Shown: positions 6,947 to 11,545 of the stretch, piece after piece
Position numbering within the stretch: position 1 is the first letter of the stretch
Layout of the letters: each line of letters begins with the position of its first letter
DNA from: DASUTW01 sp035513995
Lineage (GTDB): Bacteria > Actinomycetota > UBA4738 > CALAEC01
Direction of reading: 5' to 3'
Length of the DNA stretch: 11,545 nucleotides
Assembly: GCA_035513995.1 (NCBI GenBank)
Contig: DATKBL010000036.1
Location: 1-11,545 of the forward strand
Position numbers and translations under genes: made by a program
The notes under the pieces: model-generated
Databases searched by the model: none
Seen by the model: the letters and a program-made list of their open reading frames with translations, nothing else
What the model was told of the DNA's origin: nothing

Positions 6947-7774
6947 CTACCAACGGGCGATCACGCGGCAGGGTCCCCCCGAACCCTCCTCCCACGGGAT
7001 CAGGCCGACGAAGACCGTCGCGCGGTTCGCCGGGACGCGCCCGAGATTGGCCACGCCCTCGAGCCCGTAGCGCTCCTCCCCCAGCAGCGTGGTGTGGACC
7101 ACGAACGTCGCGCTCGGCCCGAAGTCCAGCGACGAGGTGTCCACGCCGATCCCCTGGATGTCGCGGCGATCCAGGAGCCATTCGACCGCTTCGAGCGAGA
7201 ACCCGGGGAAGTGGAACACGCCCGAGGCGTCGGGGTTCAGATAGGACGCTCGATCCCCGACCCTCGAATCCCATCCCGAGTTCATGCAGACCAGCGCCCG
7301 CCTGGGGATCCTCCCGTGCCGCCGCTCGAACGCGACCAGGTCGGCCACCCTCACCTCGGCGTCCGGGTTCGTCGCCGCCCGCTTCGAGATGTCCACGACC
7401 GCCAACGGGACGACGAGCTCCTCGGGCGGGAGCTCGTCGGCGAGCCGGTTCCCCTCGATGAAGTGGCCCGGCGCGTCGAGGTGCGTCCCCGAGTGCTCGG
7501 CGAACGTCCACTCCTGCGCGTAGAAGCCGTCGTTCGGGATCGTCACCAGGGTCCGCCGGCTGGGAGGGTTCCCCGTGTAGACCGGGAACCCGTCGCGGAA
7601 GACGTGCGTGAGGTCCCGCGTGTGGCGGTGACGCGTGCTCCGCGCAAGCGCGGGGGCGGGGAGGGCCGCCAGCGCGGCGGCCGCCCCTCCGGCGGCGAGG
7701 AACCTCCGCCTGCTCAGCACCGGCCCCTCGGGCCGGTGGCTCCGGACGGTCTCAGCGGTACCCGCGAGACACAT
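6947..7774 (-). CDS. Tat-exported cyclase family protein (kynurenine formamidase-like metal hydrolase)
   Basis: 275-aa member of the cyclase/kynurenine formamidase superfamily, metal-dependent hydrolases acting on amide, ester or lactone bonds of small molecules. The signature HSGTHLDAPGHF supplies metal ligands H94, H98 and D100, with H104 nearby in the active site. The N-terminus carries a twin-arginine signal, SRRRFLAAGG at residues 21-30, a hydrophobic AAAALAALPAPALA stretch and likely cleavage after A44, so the folded enzyme should work outside the membrane. The ATG (complement of 7772-7774) has an excellent AGGAGG (7782-7787) 7 bases away. Characterised KynB enzymes are cytosolic, so the export argues against simply calling this kynB. 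No other tryptophan-catabolic genes are adjacent. It diverges from the csbD-like gene. The substrate is unknown. Confidence 0.88.
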   Translation of the reverse strand: MCLAGTAETVRSHRPEGPVLSRRRFLAAGGAAAALAALPAPALARSTRHRHTRDLTHVFRDGFPVYTGNPPSRRTLVTIPNDGFYAQEWTFAEHSGTHLDAPGHFIEGNRLADELPPEELVVPLAVVDISKRAATNPDAEVRVADLVAFERRHGRIPRRALVCMNSGWDSRVGDRASYLNPDASGVFHFPGFSLEAVEWLLDRRDIQGIGVDTSSLDFGPSATFVVHTTLLGEERYGLEGVANLGRVPANRATVFVGLIPWEEGSGGPCRVIARW

Positions 7775-7788
7775 GGCTCCACCTCCTG

Positions 7789-7809
7789 ACGCTCGGTTGG
7801 TCCGAGCGT
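7789..7809. promoter_or_regulatory. 8-bp palindrome over the hydrolase promoter (operator or leader hairpin)
   Basis: Arms 7789-7796 and 7802-7809 are exact reverse complements around a 5-base centre. The site covers most of the predicted -10 and the expected transcription start of the Tat hydrolase and ends beside its ribosome site. It could bind a dimeric repressor or fold as a leader hairpin next to the Shine-Dalgarno. Confidence 0.45.
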
Positions 7810-7834
7810 ACGCCCGGCCGCACCGACCGCACAA
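7805..7834 (-). promoter_or_regulatory. Sigma-A-like promoter for the Tat-exported hydrolase
   Basis: Minus strand: -35 TTGTGC (7829-7834), 18-base spacer, -10 TACGCT (7805-7810). The predicted start near 7798 gives a leader of about 24 bases, enough to contain the AGGAGG at 7782-7787. Confidence 0.45.
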
Positions 7835-7855
7835 CCGGCTCCTGCGCTCGCTCCG

Positions 7856-7881
7856 GTTTCTTCGTGAGGACCCTCGGGTAG
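7856..7881 (+). promoter_or_regulatory. Sigma-B/sigma-F-like stress promoter for the csbD-like gene
   Basis: GTTT at 7856-7859 (within GGTTTC), 16 intervening bases, then GGGTAG at 7876-7881. This fits the known general-stress consensus (GTTT, 14-17 bases, GGGTA) of Bacillus SigB and mycobacterial SigF. A start about 7 bases on would give a leader of roughly 26 bases ending in the ribosome site AAGGAG at 7901-7906. Confidence 0.7.
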
Positions 7882-7913
7882 ACACGACGAGGACACACGG
7901 AAGGAGTGTGACG

Positions 7914-8105
7914 ATGGGCGGCATCCAGAAGCAGTTCGAGGGCAGGTTCGACCAGGTCAAGGGCAAGATCAAGGAGACCTGGGGGGACATCACCGATGAC
8001 GAGCTGGATCAGACCGAGGGCAAGTGGGATCAGCTCGTGGGCAAGATCAAGGCCAAGACCGGGGAGTCCCAGGAGGAGATCGAGCGCAAGCTCGAGAGCA
8101 TGTAA
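7914..8105 (+). CDS. CsbD-like (UPF0337) general stress protein
   Basis: Small charged 63-aa protein with the CsbD pattern: FDQVKGKIKETWGDITDDEL followed by QTEGKWDQLVGKIKAKTGES. The DQ-KGKIK helix is repeated about 30 residues later, as in the family. It is cytoplasmic, Lys/Glu-rich and predicted helical with no cysteines. Molecular function in the family is unknown, but B. subtilis csbD is a sigma-B regulon gene. The promoter just upstream here is of that same type, which supports the assignment. ATG 7914 is chosen because AAGGAG lies 7 bases upstream and the homology begins at this methionine; the longer open frame from 7635 runs through the divergent hydrolase gene. It is convergent with the EAL gene, with stem-loops immediately after the stop. 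Confidence 0.93.
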   Translation: MGGIQKQFEGRFDQVKGKIKETWGDITDDELDQTEGKWDQLVGKIKAKTGESQEEIERKLESM

Positions 8106-8130
8106 GGCGCCCCCACTAGGGGCAACGAGG

Positions 8131-8161
8131 GCGGCACCCTAGGAGCGGGCGGGGGTGCCGC
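8131..8161. terminator. Stem-loop between convergent csbD-like and EAL genes
   Basis: Perfect 9-bp stem (8131-8139 with 8153-8161) and a 13-base loop, 25 bases after the csbD-like stop. It overlaps the last codons and TAG stop of the opposing EAL gene. A smaller 5-bp hairpin (8109-8113 with 8119-8123) precedes it. There is no clear T-run on either side, so this is a U-less terminator candidate, possibly serving both genes. Confidence 0.5.
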
Positions 8162-9368
8162 TCTCTACGTCCGCGGCCGCGCGGGCCACGTGATCGGTGA
8201 CCGAGCGGGGACGGCCCAGCCGGTACCATCCCTGCCCGAACCGCACCCCGAGGGTCCGCAGCGTTCTGAGCTCCCCCTCGGTCTCGATGCCCTCAGCGAC
8301 CACGTCCGCCCCGATCTGCGCGGCGAGCATCGCCACCCCCGCGGCGAGGCTCCGGAGGGCGGGATCCCGGTCCACGTTCCGCACGAGCGACATGTCGAGC
8401 TTGATCAGCTCGGGGCCGAGCTGCAGGACGTGGCGGAAGCTCGCGTAGCCCGCGCCGGCATCGTCCACCGCGACCCGCCCGCCGCGGCTGCGCAGATCCT
8501 CGAGCACCTTGCCCAGCGCGTGGTAGTCCGCCACAGGCGTGTGCTCGGTCATCTCGATCACGAGCCGCTCGACCGGGAGCTTGGGGAGCGCCTCGCGGAA
8601 GGCAGGGGATGCCACCGTGCCCGCGGAGAGGTTGATCGAGACGTAGCCGTCCCCCGGAAGGCCGTCCATCTCTCGCATCACCGCTCGCACCGCGTACAGC
8701 TCGAGCTCGGTCCCCAGGCCGACCTCCCATGCCTCGGCGAACCACTCGTTCGGGGGGCGCTCCGGCTCGCGATCGAAGCGGGCGAGTGCCTCGAAGCCCG
8801 CCCGACGCTCGGTCCGCAGCTCCACCACCGGCTGGAAGACCATCGTCATGCCCCGCCCGCCGAGCACCGTCTCGATCCGGCGCCTGCGGATGCCGTACTC
8901 GCGACGCGAGGCGGGACCCGCGGGCGCCCGTCCGGTGAGGACCTGCACGGCCTGGTCCGAGGTCCGCAGCCGGATCTGCACGTCACGGTATCGATCGAAG
9001 AGCCACGCCACGGTGACGCCGGCGAGGAGGAAGAAGCTCGTGCGGATCAGCCACTCCGCGGGAGGCTGCATCGCGCCGGTGAGCGTGTCGTGAGGGACCA
9101 GCGGGCCGGCGAGCACGCCCGCGGCGAGCCCCACCACCACGCCTCCGACATAGCGGAACCGCGCGGCCGCGAGGGCCACAGGGATCAGGAAGCCGGTCGG
9201 CGGCACCCTTCCGGTTCCGCCGACCGCCCACGCCGCGTGCCAGAACGCCACGAGCAGCAGCAAGACCGCGAGCGCCAGCCAAGGGAGTCCGGAGGCCTGG
9301 CCCGGCTCGGGGCCGACGATGACCCGGATCATCCGGGTGGTCGCGCCGATACGCAGAGGCCTCCCCAT
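8139..9368 (-). CDS. Membrane-anchored EAL-domain c-di-GMP phosphodiesterase
   Basis: 409-aa predicted integral membrane phosphodiesterase that linearises cyclic di-GMP. Residues about 28-124 contain three or four membrane segments (near 28-49, 58-69, 73-91 and 107-124). A short arginine-rich linker leads to a cytoplasmic EAL domain from about 165. Catalytic residues are all visible: E193 (FEALARF), N246 (INLS), E272 (EMTE), D302/D303 (DDAGAGY), K323, E359 (AEGIET) and Q379 (FGQG). No GGDEF, PAS or GAF domain is seen, so sensing would fall to the membrane part. The EAL domain closely resembles that of the REC-EAL protein at the left end of the window, including WF-EAW and DDAGA, suggesting a shared subfamily. 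ATG 9368 has no classical ribosome site but a GAGAAT element six bases before it; ATG at residue 13 is an alternative start. Confidence 0.9.
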   Translation of the reverse strand: MGRPLRIGATTRMIRVIVGPEPGQASGLPWLALAVLLLLVAFWHAAWAVGGTGRVPPTGFLIPVALAAARFRYVGGVVVGLAAGVLAGPLVPHDTLTGAMQPPAEWLIRTSFFLLAGVTVAWLFDRYRDVQIRLRTSDQAVQVLTGRAPAGPASRREYGIRRRRIETVLGGRGMTMVFQPVVELRTERRAGFEALARFDREPERPPNEWFAEAWEVGLGTELELYAVRAVMREMDGLPGDGYVSINLSAGTVASPAFREALPKLPVERLVIEMTEHTPVADYHALGKVLEDLRSRGGRVAVDDAGAGYASFRHVLQLGPELIKLDMSLVRNVDRDPALRSLAAGVAMLAAQIGADVVAEGIETEGELRTLRTLGVRFGQGWYRLGRPRSVTDHVARAAADVESGTPARS

Positions 9369-9374
9369 GTCCCT

Positions 9375-9403
9375 ATTCTCGGCACGTCGGCCCTCGGGGT
9401 CGC
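9375..9403 (-). promoter_or_regulatory. Weak promoter candidate for the membrane EAL gene
   Basis: Minus strand: GCGACC (9398-9403), 17 bases, GAGAAT (9375-9380), then 6 bases to ATG 9368. The spacing to the start codon is the same as at the leaderless 290-aa gene, but both hexamers match the consensus less well. Confidence 0.3.
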
Positions 9404-9417
9404 TGGCACATCGGGGC

Positions 9418-9465
9418 CATTTATTGTTGTAGGCCGTTCGGGGGACGCCCGGGGGTTGGTGTCCC
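9418..9465. other. Intergenic segment between cysC and EAL gene: AT-rich island and weak hairpin
   Basis: The 116-base gap 9369-9484 contains the stretch 9418-9432 (catttattgttgtag), with 11 of 15 bases A/T in an otherwise very GC-rich window. Beside it is a hairpin with GGGAC (9442-9446) pairing GTCCC (9461-9465). The hairpin could end cysC transcription and the AT-rich part could hold a promoter (TATTGT on plus, AACAAT on minus). Neither is strong. Confidence 0.3.
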
Positions 9466-9484
9466 GCGGGCCGGACGTTGAGAC

Positions 9485-10072
9485 TCAGGCGGGGAGGTGC
9501 CCCAGCTCCTCGAGCCGAGCGACGATCTGCCGGAGGCACTCCTCGATCGAGTCGCGCTCGGTGTCCACGACGATCTCGGCCTGCTCCGGAGGCTCGTACG
9601 GGTCGTTCACCCCGGTGAAGTTCTGGATCTCGCCCTTGAACGCCCGCTCGTAGAGGCCCTTCGTGTCGCGGCGCGCGCACTCCTCCACCGAGCACGAGAC
9701 GAAGACCTCGACGAACCGTTCGGGCATCCCCGCCCGCACCTCGTCGCGGACGGCCTTGTAGGGGCTGATCGCGCTCGTGATCGCGGCGGCCCCGTGCGCG
9801 GAGAGTCGGTTCGCCACCCAGCCGATCCGGAGGATGTTCGTGTCGCGATCCTCCTTCGAGAACCCGAGGCCCTTCGAGAGGTGCGTGCGGATCACGTCGC
9901 CGTCGAGCAGCTCCACCGAGAGCCCTCGCCCGTCGAAGATCGGGACGAGCCGCTCAGCCAGCGTCGACTTGCCCGAGCCCGAGAGGCCGGTCATCCAAAG
10001 GGTGAAGCCCCTGTTGCCCTCCTTGGGGGCGTTGGAGGTCCGCATGTCCTCCTTCGCGAAGATCTCTGCCAC
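9485..10072 (-). CDS. cysC: Adenylylsulfate (APS) kinase
   Basis: Phosphorylates APS with ATP to PAPS, the activated sulfate used for reductive assimilation or sulfotransfer. The 195 aa fit a stand-alone CysC. The P-loop GLSGSGKST is at 29-37. LLDGDVIRTHL (55-65) and the RDTNILRIGWVA segment (76-87) form the APS site. ITSAISPYKAVRDEVR contains the family's phospho-serine position (S103). The C-terminal part has the DTKGLYERAFKGEIQNFTGV and DPYEPPE signatures. The GTG start (complement of 10070-10072) shares its G with the TAG stop of the upstream phosphodiesterase gene and has AGGAG (10082-10086) 9 bases away, so I prefer it to ATG 10045, whose purine run is only 2-3 bases distant. No ATP sulfurylase or PAPS reductase is in the window. 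Confidence 0.93.
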   Translation of the reverse strand: MAEIFAKEDMRTSNAPKEGNRGFTLWMTGLSGSGKSTLAERLVPIFDGRGLSVELLDGDVIRTHLSKGLGFSKEDRDTNILRIGWVANRLSAHGAAAITSAISPYKAVRDEVRAGMPERFVEVFVSCSVEECARRDTKGLYERAFKGEIQNFTGVNDPYEPPEQAEIVVDTERDSIEECLRQIVARLEELGHLPA

Positions 10073-11457
10073 TAGAGGATGCTCCTTCCTTCTGCGTCGT
10101 GGGGCACCGGCACCCCGTACAGGCTCATCAAGGTCGGGCCCACGTCGATCAGGCGGAAGCCGGTGTCGACCATCCCGGGCTCCACCCCCTCGAGGTTCGA
10201 GAGCGCGAAGACCCCGCGCTTGTCGTGGTTCGCCCCGTCCGGGCCGGTGTCGTTCTCGTACGTGAAGATCTCGCCCGTGCCGACGGTGCCCACCGAGCGC
10301 CACTCGAGGTCCCCGAAGTAGACGATCAGGTCCGGCGCCACGCCCCGCACCTCCGGGTAGACGTTCTCCGGACGGAACACCCGGGTGCCCAGCGACTTGC
10401 CGTCCGGGTCCTTCATCTCCTCGAGCTTGCCGGCGATCTCGGCGCGCACCGTCTCGTAGTCCTCGGGCTCGATCGTTCCCTGGGGCTCGCGGCCCTTCAC
10501 GTTCAGGAAGAGGCGACCGTAGTAACCGCCGTCGCCCCACGCGGTCGTCTTCGCCCAGTCGATCGGCGCCTTGGCGATCGGCGTGGGCTCGGTGAGAGGC
10601 TGCTCCATCGCCAGGTAGCCCTCCTGCATCAGCCAGTCGTTGAAGAGGATCCCGCCGGCCATCGGGCGCGCGCCGTGGTCGGACATCAGGATCACCGCGA
10701 CGTCGTCGGGGAGGGTCTCGAGGAGCGAGCCGACCTCGCCGTCGAGCATCCGATAGTAGTCGACGAACGCCGTCTCGTAGGGGTTGCCCGGCTCGTACTT
10801 CGGGTGATCGGGGTCGCAGTACTGCCAGAAGACGTGGTGGAGCCGGTCGGGGCCCATCTCGACCATCATGAAGAAGTCCCAGGGCTTCGCCTTGACCATG
10901 TGGCGGGCGAGGGCGAAGCGCTTCTTCGTCATCTCGTGCGACTGGGAGAGCACGAAGTCCAGGCCCTGCTGGCGGAAGTTGGGGATGTCGAAGATGTAGT
11001 CGCCCACGACCTCCTGAACCTCGGCCTTCAGGTCGGCCGGGTGCGTGTAGGTGTCTGCGGACGGCGGCGTGAGGAAGCAGGAGACCCTCCACCCCTCGAT
11101 CGGCTTGATCGGGTAGCCGGGCGGCACGCCGATCAGGAGCGACTTCATCCCGGCCTCCCCGAGCAGGTCCCAGACCGCCGGCTCCTTCACCGCGAGCGAC
11201 GTCGCGATCGAGAGACCGTCGTAGCTGGTGTCCTTGCGGTTCCGGAACCCGTAGATCCCGAGCTGGCCCGGGGTCTTCCCCGTCATCGAGCATGCCCATG
11301 CCGGGATCGTGATGGGGGGCGTGATGCTCTCGAGCTCGCCGTGCATCGAGCGCTGGAGGAGGGCCTGGAGGTTGGGCGTCTCCGACCGAAGCCGGTCGAA
11401 CAGCAGCAGCGGGGTCGCGCAGTCGAGCCCGATGACGGCGATCCTCGGTCCGGTCAT
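10072..11457 (-). CDS. AlkP-superfamily phosphodiesterase/nucleotide pyrophosphatase-like protein
   Basis: 461-aa predicted metal-dependent phosphohydrolase of the alkaline phosphatase superfamily, of the type I phosphodiesterase/nucleotide pyrophosphatase kind. The full two-metal set is visible: D12 (IGLDCATP), nucleophile T50 (PPITIPAW), D204 and H208 (GPDRLHHVFW), D260/H261 (MSDHGARP) and H411 (GANHDKRG). The spacing D-x-x-x-H and the adjacent D-H pair match the NPP arrangement. No signal peptide is present, so it should be cytoplasmic, unlike secreted phosphatases. It is the first gene of a two-gene unit with cysC (one-base overlap). Substrate is not known; sulfonucleotides such as APS/PAPS or a sulfated/phosphorylated metabolite are inferred options. 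The ATG (complement of 11455-11457) has only a distant AAGGGA upstream. Confidence 0.88.
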   Translation of the reverse strand: MTGPRIAVIGLDCATPLLLFDRLRSETPNLQALLQRSMHGELESITPPITIPAWACSMTGKTPGQLGIYGFRNRKDTSYDGLSIATSLAVKEPAVWDLLGEAGMKSLLIGVPPGYPIKPIEGWRVSCFLTPPSADTYTHPADLKAEVQEVVGDYIFDIPNFRQQGLDFVLSQSHEMTKKRFALARHMVKAKPWDFFMMVEMGPDRLHHVFWQYCDPDHPKYEPGNPYETAFVDYYRMLDGEVGSLLETLPDDVAVILMSDHGARPMAGGILFNDWLMQEGYLAMEQPLTEPTPIAKAPIDWAKTTAWGDGGYYGRLFLNVKGREPQGTIEPEDYETVRAEIAGKLEEMKDPDGKSLGTRVFRPENVYPEVRGVAPDLIVYFGDLEWRSVGTVGTGEIFTYENDTGPDGANHDKRGVFALSNLEGVEPGMVDTGFRLIDVGPTLMSLYGVPVPHDAEGRSIL

Positions 11458-11463
11458 GCCGTG

Positions 11464-11532
11464 TCAGCGTCCCTTCGCGGATGGGGTGGTCATGATGCGG
11501 CGCGACCGTGGCCGCGCCGACGGCCCATTCTA
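11464..11532 (-). promoter_or_regulatory. Leader of the phosphodiesterase-cysC unit: -10-like box, hairpin and tiny ORF
   Basis: Minus strand: TAGAAT (11527-11532) is a good -10 hexamer, but its -35 would fall beyond the window. Downstream is a 7-bp hairpin (11498-11504 with 11513-11519, 8-base loop). A 9-codon frame MTTPSAKGR (11493-11464) then ends 6 bases before the phosphodiesterase ATG. The tiny frame has no ribosome site and no cysteine codon, so a leader peptide role is only a possibility. Confidence 0.3.
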
Positions 11533-11545
11533 GCGGCTCCCGGCC

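Noticed and set aside
7411..7439. 11-bp perfect inverted repeat with 7-base loop inside the Tat hydrolase gene
   Set aside because: About the best length expected by chance in high-GC coding DNA of this size, and it has no positional support.
9194..9226. 10-bp inverted repeat with 13-base loop inside the membrane EAL gene
   Set aside because: Expected to occur by chance at this GC content.
8190..9653. 487-aa plus-strand ORF
   Set aside because: It is antisense to the EAL gene and part of cysC, with shadow-like His/Arg/Pro composition.
8139..9695. Extension of the membrane EAL gene upstream to 9695
   Set aside because: It would run through the non-coding gap and into cysC in the wrong frame, and its composition is low-complexity.
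9485..11299. 604-aa minus-strand frame suggesting a fusion protein ending in APS kinase
   Set aside because: The upstream part is off-frame sequence of the phosphodiesterase gene, which has all its catalytic motifs in another frame. The true cysC start is the overlapping GTG at 10072.

Overview
The window is high-GC DNA (about 70% by eye, with strongly G/C third codon positions) from what looks like a member of the Actinomycetota. Pointers are a GuaB3-type IMP dehydrogenase relative, a 13E12/DUF222 HNH protein, a CsbD-like stress protein behind a sigma-B/sigma-F-like promoter, and putative leaderless starts. The lineage within the phylum cannot be fixed from this sequence. No rRNA, tRNA, CRISPR array, insertion sequence or prophage was seen, and no gene-free stretch exceeds about 140 bases.

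Left part: a plus-strand REC-EAL response regulator (1-1638, 5' end probably outside the window) runs tail to tail, with a 3-base gap, into a long minus-strand series. Read in transcription order that series is: a DUF222/HNH protein (6877-5759), a secreted M15 peptidase (5744-5088), a promoter, an uncharacterised 290-aa protein (5056-4184) overlapping fumarylacetoacetase (4187-2898) by ATGA, a hairpin, and guaB3 (2802-1642). The fumarylacetoacetase gene points to tyrosine/homogentisate-type aromatic catabolism. It also contains the most striking non-coding signal in the window, a perfect 23-bp inverted repeat with a 7-base centre.

Middle: a Tat-exported cyclase-family (kynurenine formamidase-like) hydrolase (7774-6947, minus) diverges from a CsbD-like gene (7914-8105, plus). 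The 139-base region between them holds a GTTT-N16-GGGTA promoter facing csbD, and a sigma-A-like promoter with an overlapping 8-bp palindrome facing the hydrolase.

Right part: all genes are on the minus strand. A predicted AlkP-superfamily phosphodiesterase (11457-10072) overlaps an APS kinase gene, cysC (10072-9485), by one base. Next comes a membrane-anchored EAL phosphodiesterase (9368-8139), convergent with csbD through a shared stem-loop.

The genes do not form one obvious system. They fall into c-di-GMP breakdown (two catalytically intact EAL proteins, no GGDEF partner), aromatic catabolism, purine metabolism, PAPS formation, envelope or secreted hydrolases, and general stress. The best candidates for something undescribed are the protein coupled to fumarylacetoacetase, the perfect inverted repeat, and the APS kinase/phosphodiesterase pair.
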